Below, piece by piece: positions 52,624-61,933 of a stretch of DNA of 64,000 nucleotides. The position numbers and the translations under genes were made by a program. The notes under the pieces were generated by a model. It was not told where the DNA came from and did not search any database. It saw only the letters and a program-made list of their open reading frames with translations. The DNA lies in contig JAILDX010000008.1 in assembly GCA_024688685.1 (NCBI GenBank), positions 248,001 through 312,000 of the forward strand, given 5' to 3'. How positions within the stretch are numbered: position 1 is the first letter of the stretch; each line of letters begins with the position of its first letter. This stretch comes from Saccharofermentans sp. (GTDB lineage: Bacteria; Bacillota; Clostridia; Saccharofermentanales; Saccharofermentanaceae).

Positions 52624-53132
52624 ACCCCGTCCTCCTGCTCTTTCACAAACCCGGCAAACGCCTCTGCGATCTCATCAGCGAGTGTATCATTCTCCATCAC
52701 ATCACCTGCAGTGACGTATTCCCTGTCACCGAGCGGGAAGGGCGTCTTCCACTTGCCCGACTCAAATCTCAGGAACACAGACTCACCGGTCCTGTCGCAG
52801 ATCTGATTGGGAGAACTCATTGACGAGTAGTTCTTCACCAGATCCTTCACGAACATGATCTTGCCGTACTGAGTATGGCAGTTGCCGGATTCAGGATCAA
52901 TCTCGCTCTCGAAAAGGGTAATCCAGTATTCCCGTCCTTCATACTCACATCTGATCCAAATGACCATCCTGCGGTCGTTGTATATGCTCTTTCTACCCTG
53001 ACCACCGCGTTCATGGATCGTCAGACCTTCGATATCAAGGCCCTTCAGTGCTCTGATCAGTTTCTTTTTAGCCGCCTCAAGAAGACTGATCTTCAGTTCA
53101 TCGATTTCTCTCTCAGTTAATGTTGTATACAT
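52620..53132 (-). CDS. Unknown 170-aa protein
   Basis: The start at 53132 (MYTTLTEREIDELKIS) follows AAGGAGGAAAG. The protein is soluble, with an N-terminal helix (LLEAAKKKLIRALKG), a beta-rich middle (MVIWIRCEYEGREYWITLF) and an acidic C-terminal helix. I do not recognise it. It sits between the two paralogous genes, with a 13-base gap upstream and a four-base overlap downstream. Confidence 0.72.
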   Translation of the reverse strand: MYTTLTEREIDELKISLLEAAKKKLIRALKGLDIEGLTIHERGGQGRKSIYNDRRMVIWIRCEYEGREYWITLFESEIDPESGNCHTQYGKIMFVKDLVKNYSSMSSPNQICDRTGESVFLRFESGKWKTPFPLGDREYVTAGDVMENDTLADEIAEAFAGFVKEQEDGV

Positions 53133-53145
53133 TTTTCTTTCCTCC

Positions 53146-53700
53146 TTAGAAATTTTCCATGGTCTTAAACCACAGTGTGTCGTAATTCTGTGCATAGTTC
53201 CCGGGTTCCGTCAGGAACTTGTCAATAAGATCGCGGTTATTGCCTATAAAGTCGTAATCCACGCCGAACTCAAATGCATCCTTAGTGTTTCTGACAGGGA
53301 CGACCAGGATCTCGAATGAAGCTCCAAGTAGATGCCACCTGAGCTTCTGGAATACATAACCGGTGTCAGAGAAAATGCCGATTCCGGTATCGTAGAGCAT
53401 CAGTTTCTCTTTGTAGTTATTGATGCGGTCACTGTATTTCAATGATCTGCACTTATACCCTTTGCTCCTGATGTGATCACACAGGTCCAGCTCACCGGGC
53501 TCCAGCTTCCTGATCGTGTAATCATTATTGATATGAAAGATCAGATACATTTCCTTCGAATTGAATCTCAGCTTACGTTTTCTGCCGATGCCGATCACAT
53601 ATTTGTTTCCAACGCCGTATCTCAGGAGAAAACCATTTCCTCCATCGATATCTATGACGTTTTGAAGATCTGTTACATAGCCTGATATTACTTTTTTCAT
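53146..53700 (-). CDS. Unknown 184-aa protein, paralogue of the 52.0-52.6 kb gene
   Basis: The start at 53700 (MKKVISGYVTDLQNVIDIDG) follows GGAGG and overlaps the upstream stop as ATGA. It has GFLLRYGVGNKYVIG, DLCDHIRSKGYKCRSLKYSD and GIFSDTGYVFQKLRW in common with its shorter-distance relative. No known domain. The overlap arrangement shows all four genes from 54.2 to 52.0 kb are one transcript. Confidence 0.75.
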   Translation of the reverse strand: MKKVISGYVTDLQNVIDIDGGNGFLLRYGVGNKYVIGIGRKRKLRFNSKEMYLIFHINNDYTIRKLEPGELDLCDHIRSKGYKCRSLKYSDRINNYKEKLMLYDTGIGIFSDTGYVFQKLRWHLLGASFEILVVPVRNTKDAFEFGVDYDFIGNNRDLIDKFLTEPGNYAQNYDTLWFKTMENF

Positions 53701-54176
53701 ACTCGCCTCCAATTGATAATTAATTCACCGATATGTATCCCGCGGGGCTTGTCCATCTCCAGTTCGTGATCGGACTGGATACAGATCCCTTCGATGCCGT
53801 AGGGGATCGGTGTATTTATCTTTCTCGTGATGAGTCTTTCCAGCGGTTCAAGGGACTCCACGTTCGAGCGGATGACCACGATCTGACTCAGAAATACAAG
53901 ATCCTCTATGAAAGAGATATCTGTGAGTTTCTCCCCTCTGTAGATGTAGAGCTGCTTGAGATTTTTGAACCGTCTGATGAAAGAATAGTCATCAAGATCA
54001 TCTGCGATAACTGACGTCGTGACGTCCAGAGGGTCGCCTGTGACCGCTGCTTCTTCTTCGGTTAATATCTCTTCCGGTACCTGGAAGTTATAACATGTTG
54101 AATCATACTTCCATGGGAATGCATAACGACTGCTAACCGCTTTCTTTTTGTGTTTTACTACTTCGATTGATCTCAT
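53697..54176 (-). CDS. Unknown 159-aa protein with leucine-rich-repeat-like segment
   Basis: The middle of the protein (FIRRFKNLKQLYIYRGEKLT, then DISFIEDLVFLSQIVVI) has the spacing of two or three internalin-type leucine-rich repeats. It is cytosolic, with a basic N-terminus. AGGAGGTGATC precedes the ATG. It heads the operon with the paralogous unknown genes and the phosphatase. It may be a protein-binding partner within this set (inference). Confidence 0.7.
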   Translation of the reverse strand: MRSIEVVKHKKKAVSSRYAFPWKYDSTCYNFQVPEEILTEEEAAVTGDPLDVTTSVIADDLDDYSFIRRFKNLKQLYIYRGEKLTDISFIEDLVFLSQIVVIRSNVESLEPLERLITRKINTPIPYGIEGICIQSDHELEMDKPRGIHIGELIINWRRV

Positions 54177-54256
54177 AAAAGATCACCTCCTGTTAGTGAT
54201 TTTTGGTTTTCACTTATAATATGGAGGTGATGCTTTCAAATTTTTGAAAATGGCTG

Positions 54257-55192
54257 TCAGCCCTGTATTATAGGGGCAATTACACCGGTTCTTTTGTTTA
54301 TAAGTCCATTGACATTGTTTAACATATTCTCGACAGTATCAATATCTTTCCTGAATATCGAATCTGCATCATCCAATGGCAGCTTATTCTTGTTAAACTC
54401 ATTCATTTTCTTGTATTTGTCATCATCCAGGCATTTCTGCAGATCAAATATATCCCGCGGCATTTTATCCTTAACAAAATCTTCCATCTTAAAGAAATCT
54501 ATGTATGTATCAAACGATCCGAAGTGATCAAAGAATGATTTCAATTCTCCACAACTGTTCCAGAAGGAATAGAGAATATCGGTTTTTGTTTTTTTCTCAT
54601 CAAATATATGCTTTATCTCCAGCAAAGTCAGATCGACCCTGTCCTGAATATAACTTGAATAAGACTCTGCTCCGCCTCGCTTATAGTTGTAATTGTCACT
54701 GCCTTTGCCATGTCTCGGCCAAAGAAAAGAGCCACCGATACTGCGGGATTCAAATATCCATTCAGCAACATTTGAAATGGCTTCTTTATACTTGTCTTCA
54801 CCAGCCTCTTTTGCAAGTTTAATATAGTAGTCATAGGGATGATTTTTCTTGAAATCCGGGGCAGAGAATCCGAACTGGTCCGAGAAAAGGACAAAGAGTT
54901 TATTACCATTCTCAAATACCTGTATCCCATAATCATAATTATCTTTTTGCTCACCAAATACTGCCTTGTATGTCCATTCTTCATTAAGTCTATCGCGCAT
55001 CTCCTCCTCCTGTTTTGTCAGGAACTTAGCAAGACCACTGTAGAATTCCACATTTTTCGTATCTTTGGCATCCGGATCATTATACGGATTCTCCGGAAGT
55101 TCATAGAGTTTCTCCAGAAATTGTGTGTAATCATTCTTCCATTCTTTAAACTCGCATCTTTTTCCGTCTTTTAGAATATAACTGTCACCCAT
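54257..55192 (-). CDS. Unknown 311-aa protein
   Basis: A soluble, charged protein with many aromatic residues. Its centre has WIFESRSIGGSFLWPRH and YIQDRVDLTLLEIKHIFD, the latter followed by SFWNSCGELKSFFDHFGSFD and YIDFFKMEDFV. I recall similar sequences as uncharacterised families in Firmicutes but cannot name one with certainty. GGAGG precedes the ATG. About 80 bases separate it from the LRR-like gene and about 70 from the sigma-WYL gene. Confidence 0.72.
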   Translation of the reverse strand: MGDSYILKDGKRCEFKEWKNDYTQFLEKLYELPENPYNDPDAKDTKNVEFYSGLAKFLTKQEEEMRDRLNEEWTYKAVFGEQKDNYDYGIQVFENGNKLFVLFSDQFGFSAPDFKKNHPYDYYIKLAKEAGEDKYKEAISNVAEWIFESRSIGGSFLWPRHGKGSDNYNYKRGGAESYSSYIQDRVDLTLLEIKHIFDEKKTKTDILYSFWNSCGELKSFFDHFGSFDTYIDFFKMEDFVKDKMPRDIFDLQKCLDDDKYKKMNEFNKNKLPLDDADSIFRKDIDTVENMLNNVNGLINKRTGVIAPIIQG

Positions 55193-55265
55193 GATAATTC
55201 CTCCTGTTCATTAATAGGTGTTCGCCTATAATATGGAGATCTGTGTTTCATAATTTTGAAAACCG

Positions 55266-56849
55266 CTATTGATTGCTGTATTTCTTTTCCAGTATTCTGA
55301 TCTTCTCAGCAATATCTTCTCTTATATCCTCATTCAACACTTCAATCCTGTCAGAATACTGCAGCGCGAAAGGAACCATCATCGCAGAAGATGTCTTGAC
55401 CTTGACGATCTTAAAACCATCATCACAGGCCTCATCTGTCACAGCAAAATGATCATCAAACCAGTCGTGTAAAGTGGTATATATCCTTTTGTCACCTGTG
55501 TTGATTTTCAGACGGATGATACGGGGATCATCATAGCCCATATACAGGTGCTGAGCCATGTATTCACCCGGATCCCAGTTGCTTCTCAGGAGCGGGAGGG
55601 CGGCCGGTGTAGCAAGTTCTATCGGAACTCCTCTGAGTACTTTTACATCAGACATCAGATCGACACGGAAATGATTGATGTGATCATCACCTTTATACAT
55701 TCCGATTAAATAATAATTATCATGATACAGAACAACATGGTAACAACTGATTACGTGAGGATCCTTTGTCGTATGGACCAGATCTCCGTCTTCCGTGAAA
55801 CGGTTAAAATAAAACGATACCTGTTCCAATCTGTTAATTGCATCCTGGATAACTCTGTTATTCCTGCTGATCTGATCCCTTCTGCCATACCTTCCGCAGA
55901 TTCCTTTGTGTCTGCCGTCTGTCAATGGATTTTCATAGTATCTGCTTGCAGTAGCCACAAGTTCATTGATAATCCTGTCTTTCTCCTCAGCATCAAACAT
56001 ATCAGAGTAATTGATCAGCATTACCAGCTTGTCCAAAGTATCATTATCGAAAGGATGATCATAATAGATGCCACTGATGCCGCGGGGGGCGTATTTTACC
56101 TTAACGCCGTCCGTTTTTGCCTTCAGCTTCCCGATATAATCCTCATCGTTGTCGAAATGGATCTTTTCACTTCCAAGTTCCAAAACTATCTCAACAAATG
56201 CCTTGTTCAGAGTAGTCTCTGTTTTTTCATTGGAAGTATTTCCGTATTCCACTTTACGGAAAACCTTAAGCAGTTCAAAGAGCTCTTTGATCGATATTGT
56301 ATGATCCTTATCAGTCTGCCTGTGTATAACTTTAATAAGCTGAAGTATCTGTCTCTCCTTGCTGAACTCTCCAAGCTCAGCCCCTTTAGGGATATTCACA
56401 GTTTCTGATCTTTCTTCGCTCTTCGATGCGACAACAACGTCATCAACACTATAGCGCTGAACAAATCTATAGGGCTTGTCAGCCAACCCGAGAGTATTCA
56501 TCTGAGCAAAGAACTCTTTGTTGATCTCTCTTTCCATGGCTTTTCCTGCATATGTCAGGAGCTTTGCTTCGCCGCCGGGGCTATATGTCAGGAAAGAATC
56601 GCAGAAACCGGTCCATCCGGCCTGCTCCAGATCATCCATCAGATCCGCCTTCGATATTACCTCAGGAAGTTCGATGTTTTTCAAACGTTCATAAGCAAGA
56701 TATCTGATATAATCCCTATACGATTCCCAGATCTTCTGCCATGCGTCGTTTACCTCGGCAGGAGTTCCTTCGTATATCCTGGTGAGCAGCGCGGTTTCTT
56801 CTTCAAGTGTAAGTCTTTTCTCTTCCATTTTAATTGATGAGTGAGACAC
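55266..56849 (-). CDS. Regulator with sigma-70 region 2-like N-terminus and WYL domain
   Basis: Residues about 40-113 (YRDYIRYLAYERL, DDLEQAGWTGFCDSFLTYSP, LLTYAGKAMEREINKEF) follow the pattern of sigma-70 region 2 (DLIQEGNIGL, STYATWWIRQAI). The C-terminal part holds a WYL domain (VVLYHDNYYLIGMYKG, INHFRVDLMSDVKVLRGVPI, about 370-430) and a WCX-like end. The middle (about 120-350) is unassigned. WYL domains bind ligands or nucleic acid and regulate many defence systems. I take the GTG at 56849: it lies six bases after a -10 box and there is no ribosome binding site; an ATG seven codons on is the alternative. It is divergent from the 1601-aa membrane protein gene. Confidence 0.75.
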   Translation of the reverse strand: MSHSSIKMEEKRLTLEEETALLTRIYEGTPAEVNDAWQKIWESYRDYIRYLAYERLKNIELPEVISKADLMDDLEQAGWTGFCDSFLTYSPGGEAKLLTYAGKAMEREINKEFFAQMNTLGLADKPYRFVQRYSVDDVVVASKSEERSETVNIPKGAELGEFSKERQILQLIKVIHRQTDKDHTISIKELFELLKVFRKVEYGNTSNEKTETTLNKAFVEIVLELGSEKIHFDNDEDYIGKLKAKTDGVKVKYAPRGISGIYYDHPFDNDTLDKLVMLINYSDMFDAEEKDRIINELVATASRYYENPLTDGRHKGICGRYGRRDQISRNNRVIQDAINRLEQVSFYFNRFTEDGDLVHTTKDPHVISCYHVVLYHDNYYLIGMYKGDDHINHFRVDLMSDVKVLRGVPIELATPAALPLLRSNWDPGEYMAQHLYMGYDDPRIIRLKINTGDKRIYTTLHDWFDDHFAVTDEACDDGFKIVKVKTSSAMMVPFALQYSDRIEVLNEDIREDIAEKIRILEKKYSNQ

Positions 56850-56854
56850 ACAGG

Positions 56855-56883
56855 ATCAAAGCATGCAGTTTCCGTGATGTCAA
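56855..56883 (-). promoter_or_regulatory. Promoter of the sigma-WYL gene
   Basis: TTGACA (56883-56878), 17 bases, TTTGAT (56860-56855). The GTG start begins six bases after the -10, so the transcript may be leaderless. Confidence 0.5.
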
Positions 56884-57023
56884 AAAACTCATTTATTCTC
56901 CTCGAGATATAATCATTAACTATTATAGCATCATAGTGCCGGAAGAACGATTTTCGCCGCAGTCCAGTTTATATGTATGGTAGAATGTTTACATAGCCAA
57001 TATGCTGTCTTCAGGTGGATCAT

Positions 57024-60000
57024 ATGAAATATTGCGCAAAATGCGGATACAAGCTTCCTGACACTGCCAGATTCTGCACACAGTGCGGTTATGTTTTTGC
57101 GGGCTCTCCCACATCATATGTCAGTTTTAAGGCACCTTCCGCAGCAGGTGAATGCCTGCTTGCCGATATCAGTCCGGAATCATTGGATAAAGAAAGCAAT
57201 GAAACTGCTGTCCTCACTCCCTTCAGGAGCATCCTTCAGTTACTGCGCTCCATGTTTACAGGTGTGGTCAGGCTGTTTACCACCCCGAGGAATCTGGTAG
57301 CAGTCATCGTCTTTTTCGTACTCTGGATCGTGATCAACATGCTCCGCAGGAATACATCCCTGCCCATGGAGATACCTACACTCATCACTTACGCCCAGGG
57401 AGGAACAGACCGCAGCAACATCTTCGGCATCATAGGCGGTATCCTCGGCAAGGGTGTCGTTCTGGCGTTTTTCTTATCCCTGATCAACGGCGGTCTTTCG
57501 AGGACAGGCAAAGGTATCAAGTCATTGTTCAGTAAGACCGGCAGCAAGATTAGTATTGTCAGTCTGATCGTGGGAACGGTCATCAGCGCCCTCGTCTATT
57601 TCCTGCTGGCAGGTTTTACGAGAGCATCTGTATATACGGTCATGGTAGGCATCTCAGGGGCACTTCTGGCCGTCCAATCCGCAGGAGGCAGCGGTGCTTT
57701 TTACAGGATGATAAGGTCTGTGACATCCCGGGGCTCGGGAGAAAAAAGGACCGAATCAACGGGCAGGATCCGGGGGCTGTTCTCAGGACTGGTGCTCGGA
57801 TTCGTCATTGCATCCCTGATATCTGTCCTGCTGCCTGCACGTCTGGTCAGGGCGGATGAGGCAGATGATGAAGGACATTGGGAATTAGTCAATACCGAGA
57901 GTGAGATCGCTGACAGCAACGCAGACTTCGATTACGGTGCCGGCAGCGTAACCATGCACCGTGATCCTGTGGGGGATGGCACTTACAATCAGACCTACAG
58001 ATTTATCTACGAAGGACCTTATCTCTCAGACAGTTACCTGCCCGGGAGCACCGGCACATTTGAGTGCTCCACATCTGTGGATCAGTTCAAGATGAGATAT
58101 CCTTACTCCAATGTTCCGTCACCTTTGGAATGGAATTACACGGCTGAAGACGGCCTTATGCATCTGACCATGTCAGTGGACAGCGATGATCCGTCTTCTT
58201 CAGGCGGCCTGCTTATCGAGACTGACCGCCTTGATATCTGCATGAATTTTGATAATCCCTTTATAAACGGAAGTGCCGGAGACGAATACGGATCGATGTG
58301 GGTCCGCGGATCGGGATATGTCGGCGGCTACATTCATTACCAATACACCATCCCGGAAGGACAGCCCGGCGATACCATGACGATAACCAGGGTATGCCAT
58401 TACGGTGATATCACTACATCATGGATTTACAGATGGGTAGAGCCCGGCGAGGCCGTCCCTTCCGGCTCAGATGGAGACTTAGAAGAGGACGTTTTTACGC
58501 CTGCAGAGGATGAACCAGGAGAGGATAAAGGAACTGACATCATCTCAGACATCGTCGACGGGATCAGGAACTCGGGACTGCCCGGAGCCGCCATTACCGC
58601 TGCAGGCGGCGCCCTTGCGTCAGGCCTGATCACAGGGGCTTCAGACGAAGAGGAAAAGAAGAAAAAGAAGACCAAAGAGAAGAAGCCGTCCGGTTACAGG
58701 ATGTACGTCAACAAGAACTTTGGTAATACCCTCAGACGCGGCGCAGAGGCTAAATGGGTATATGCCAGGATCGCAGAGCTTCCTCCTGAGGGCGGTGAAT
58801 TCTCGAGGGATGACCTGTCTTCTCAGATCGATGTTTTCTCGGGTGACGGTGTTCTCTCGGTATCAGACGGAGGAATGGTAAACGGATACCGGGCAGCCAT
58901 TGTCAAGGTTCCTGATGATTGTACGGCAACTGAGGGATGCGTATCGTTCCGCTTCACAGGAAAAGGCGGCACCTTCACCCGTCACGTCATATTCAGCATA
59001 ACTGCAGGTGAGATATTATTCCCTCAGGAAAATCTCGCTCTCCCCGCATGTAAGCTGAAATACGTAAGGAAGAGCCCTGATTCCGGATCGCGTATCGGAG
59101 ACGGTATCTATGTCATGCCTTTCCTGGTCAAGGATATGCCCCGTGAGAGCAAGGTCTCAGGCGTTATTGAGAGGATCGGTGCCACGGATATGAAGGGCAA
59201 CTACGTTGATAAGAAGATGATCAACAAGCCGATGCCGTATAAACTCGCTCTGGAGCGCGACAAGGAATATGGCGAGCATGGGATCTACAATGCCATCATC
59301 AGCGAAGTTGCCGATTATGAGCTTGAGGCCGGAATAAGCGAGGGCTACGCTCTCAAGATCACAGCTGAATACGGCACGGCCGGGACACCCGGATACGAGA
59401 AGATCGAAGGTACCCTTCCCATCTACCGTATCCACATGGGTCTTGCTCTGTCAGTTCAGACAAGGAGTATCCCCTGCTACTCCAAGCTGAAGCCCGGCAG
59501 GGAGAAAAAGAATAAGGACCAGCTGGAAGCAAGAGATTTTGAACTCATCTATTCTGAAGCACAGCTCATGCTGTTCCTGTGCGATGAGAAAGATCTGTCT
59601 ATAGTCAGGATCCCCGTTATTCCCGAGCGCAATGTCAAGGTAACTGCAACCAGGGTGGCTAATGAGCGCTACTGCAAGATCGGCGATGCCAATAAAGATC
59701 ATCAGAAGCTTGTGGAATCTCTTGGCATCAGCGCATTCCCGACTGCGGAGATCAACGATAACGGTTCACGCCAGATCAGGCTCTGTTCAACAGCCGGCTG
59801 GATGGATCCGCCTACGCGTATCCTTGCCGATATTGAAGTCACTGCCAAGTTTGAAGACAAGACTTATACCGTGGTCAAGAACGTTCTTCTCAGATCACAG
59901 GAATTCAGAGTTGCCCAGAATGCTGATGATGAGAGAAGCTTCCTTGAGAAGGACAAGCACGTTACTGAGCAGCTCCTGCGCATCAGCGAGGAAATCGATC

Positions 60001-61829
60001 ACAAATACCCGCGCAACCTTTTCGCGCTCAAGAATATGATCGACCGTATGCTGGAAGGCTATGACTACAGATTTGGCTACGATGGGAATCAACTCGATAA
60101 CGTGATGAACATGTGGGTGGGATTCCTCGAGGGCAGCTTTGCGGGTGCGAACGGCACACCTCAGGGTGTTACTTTCGCGGACGAGCTCGCAGCAGTCTAT
60201 GCGTTCATGCAGGGCCTGAGAGATAATACGGGATTCCTCGGACGTGTTGCAATGGGCGTCATGACTTCGGGTATATCTGAATATATCTTCTCAGCAATGA
60301 CCATCGTGGAGAAGATACAGGTCGGCGTCTATTCCTGCAAGGGCGATAAGGACTTCGGATTCTGGGACGGCATGTATATCGGTATCGAGGAGTATGCCAA
60401 GCAGAAGCTCATGGAGATGGCCTTCCAGAAAGGAATGTCGCTCATAGGCAACACATATCTGGCACCCAATTTCACCATCGCAGACAAGCTCAGGCTTATC
60501 GGTAAAAATTGCCATAAGGCGATCAACGCAGCTGACAGATACATGAAGAGCAACAGCAAGCTGTACAAGATGGGTGATGATGCGCTTCAAAGCTGTAAGA
60601 ACTTCTTCAACAGTTCAGCCGGAAGTGCCAAGAGTGCGATCGACGATACCATCAGAGGCGAAGCAGAAGCAGAAGCCCGCGTGGAACAGCTCCTCAAGCG
60701 CGACAGAAGGAGCCTGACTGCAGAGGAGCTTAAAGAACTCCAGTTCCATGAGAGAGGTATGGAGAGAGGTATCCAGAAAGTCAGAGATCTGTATGACATC
60801 CAGCGTGAGATGAATTCGACGTCAGACCCTGTCCGTCTCAAGCAGCTCAAGTCCAAATACCGCGATGTCGCCAACGAGGTCTGGAAAGATAAATACGCGT
60901 TAAGACTGCTTCAGCGTATAAAGCATACCGATGGGGACAGCATCCGTGCACAGTTCAATAACTACAGGGAGACCCTGCTCGATGATGCTCAGCTGGAGGC
61001 TCTGGGCGACGTCTCCGCCGAGACTGGTATCCCGCGCGAAAATCTGTATGTTTCGAACGTCAGCAACGGCAGTAAGATCAAATACAAAACCGGCAAGAAA
61101 GTCCCGAGTGACAGAGACGTATCCTTCAAGCAGAAGGTTCTGTCAGACAGAACAAAAGATCTTACTATCGACCAGAGCATTGGTGAGCGTGCAATGGCAA
61201 GAAGGCTGTTCAGGAAGATGCACGGCCGCGATGCCGAGTCTATCGAGGAGGCTCTGAGATTCATGGATGAGATGGACGTCACGTACGTTCATCCTGAGGG
61301 TGACAGCGCAAGCAGGTACGTATTCGAACACAACCTGGAAGGATATGAGGATCTTACCGGAATGATCGGCATCAAGCCTGACGGCTCTATGGATAAGTCA
61401 CTTCTGAAGGGCGATCTTCACAACAAGACTATCAATCAGGCTTCAGTCAGTCATAAGGGCAAACATTGGTTCAGGAAAGCAAAAGATTCCTCCGGAAAAG
61501 CAGACGTACTTGAAGCTGAAGCCAGCGCTCTTAAGGGCGAAGCACATGATGCTATGCTCGCCCGTGCTGATGAGCTGAGATGCACTGCACAGAGCGAGTA
61601 TATTGAAGGTGTTTACCAGATCACAAAACAGGTTGAGAACATAATCATACCACGTGGCGTCATGCGCAAAGGCATGAATCCGCTTCCTCCCAAAGCAATG
61701 GAAATCCATAAGCTGGCATTGCGTGTCGGTTACGACGTCTCCCCTGCCAAGTTTAAGGCGATACTGAGAGATGAATATGGAATGACTTTGAACGGCTATG
61801 CTGAATACATGAGCAAGTTCCTTGACTAG
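57024..61829 (+). CDS. 1601-aa zinc-ribbon, multi-pass membrane protein of unknown function
   Basis: The start at 57024 follows AGGTGG. A zinc ribbon (Cys4, Cys7, Cys18, Cys21) is followed by five hydrophobic segments (about 90-108, 134-155, 177-199, 203-217, 254-275), the last resembling an export signal. A large beta-rich domain follows (DEGHWELVNTESE onward), then a Gly/Ala hydrophobic stretch and a lysine run (about 545-555). Ig-like beta domains fill about 560-1000. The C-terminal 550 residues are alpha-helical, with a glycine-rich hydrophobic part (VAMGVMTSGISEYIF) and VPSDRDVSF near 1366. The layout, a membrane anchor, long extension and distinct C-terminal domain, recalls polymorphic-toxin or phage-like export proteins, but I cannot assign a function. 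Confidence 0.8.
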   Translation: MKYCAKCGYKLPDTARFCTQCGYVFAGSPTSYVSFKAPSAAGECLLADISPESLDKESNETAVLTPFRSILQLLRSMFTGVVRLFTTPRNLVAVIVFFVLWIVINMLRRNTSLPMEIPTLITYAQGGTDRSNIFGIIGGILGKGVVLAFFLSLINGGLSRTGKGIKSLFSKTGSKISIVSLIVGTVISALVYFLLAGFTRASVYTVMVGISGALLAVQSAGGSGAFYRMIRSVTSRGSGEKRTESTGRIRGLFSGLVLGFVIASLISVLLPARLVRADEADDEGHWELVNTESEIADSNADFDYGAGSVTMHRDPVGDGTYNQTYRFIYEGPYLSDSYLPGSTGTFECSTSVDQFKMRYPYSNVPSPLEWNYTAEDGLMHLTMSVDSDDPSSSGGLLIETDRLDICMNFDNPFINGSAGDEYGSMWVRGSGYVGGYIHYQYTIPEGQPGDTMTITRVCHYGDITTSWIYRWVEPGEAVPSGSDGDLEEDVFTPAEDEPGEDKGTDIISDIVDGIRNSGLPGAAITAAGGALASGLITGASDEEEKKKKKTKEKKPSGYRMYVNKNFGNTLRRGAEAKWVYARIAELPPEGGEFSRDDLSSQIDVFSGDGVLSVSDGGMVNGYRAAIVKVPDDCTATEGCVSFRFTGKGGTFTRHVIFSITAGEILFPQENLALPACKLKYVRKSPDSGSRIGDGIYVMPFLVKDMPRESKVSGVIERIGATDMKGNYVDKKMINKPMPYKLALERDKEYGEHGIYNAIISEVADYELEAGISEGYALKITAEYGTAGTPGYEKIEGTLPIYRIHMGLALSVQTRSIPCYSKLKPGREKKNKDQLEARDFELIYSEAQLMLFLCDEKDLSIVRIPVIPERNVKVTATRVANERYCKIGDANKDHQKLVESLGISAFPTAEINDNGSRQIRLCSTAGWMDPPTRILADIEVTAKFEDKTYTVVKNVLLRSQEFRVAQNADDERSFLEKDKHVTEQLLRISEEIDHKYPRNLFALKNMIDRMLEGYDYRFGYDGNQLDNVMNMWVGFLEGSFAGANGTPQGVTFADELAAVYAFMQGLRDNTGFLGRVAMGVMTSGISEYIFSAMTIVEKIQVGVYSCKGDKDFGFWDGMYIGIEEYAKQKLMEMAFQKGMSLIGNTYLAPNFTIADKLRLIGKNCHKAINAADRYMKSNSKLYKMGDDALQSCKNFFNSSAGSAKSAIDDTIRGEAEAEARVEQLLKRDRRSLTAEELKELQFHERGMERGIQKVRDLYDIQREMNSTSDPVRLKQLKSKYRDVANEVWKDKYALRLLQRIKHTDGDSIRAQFNNYRETLLDDAQLEALGDVSAETGIPRENLYVSNVSNGSKIKYKTGKKVPSDRDVSFKQKVLSDRTKDLTIDQSIGERAMARRLFRKMHGRDAESIEEALRFMDEMDVTYVHPEGDSASRYVFEHNLEGYEDLTGMIGIKPDGSMDKSLLKGDLHNKTINQASVSHKGKHWFRKAKDSSGKADVLEAEASALKGEAHDAMLARADELRCTAQSEYIEGVYQITKQVENIIIPRGVMRKGMNPLPPKAMEIHKLALRVGYDVSPAKFKAILRDEYGMTLNGYAEYMSKFLD

Positions 61830-61850
61830 GATCACCCTGATAAGACACAA

Positions 61851-61885
61851 ACAACCTCCCCGTTTTGCACAGGGAGGTTGTTCAG
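61851..61885. terminator. Terminator between convergent genes
   Basis: AACCTCCC pairs with GGGAGGTT around an 11-base loop, with T-rich sequence on both flanks. It may serve both the 1601-aa gene and the dehydrogenase gene. Confidence 0.7.
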
Positions 61886-61933
61886 TATTAAGGCATTAAC
61901 AGATCATATAGATCAGATCGTCAGCGTATCCGG

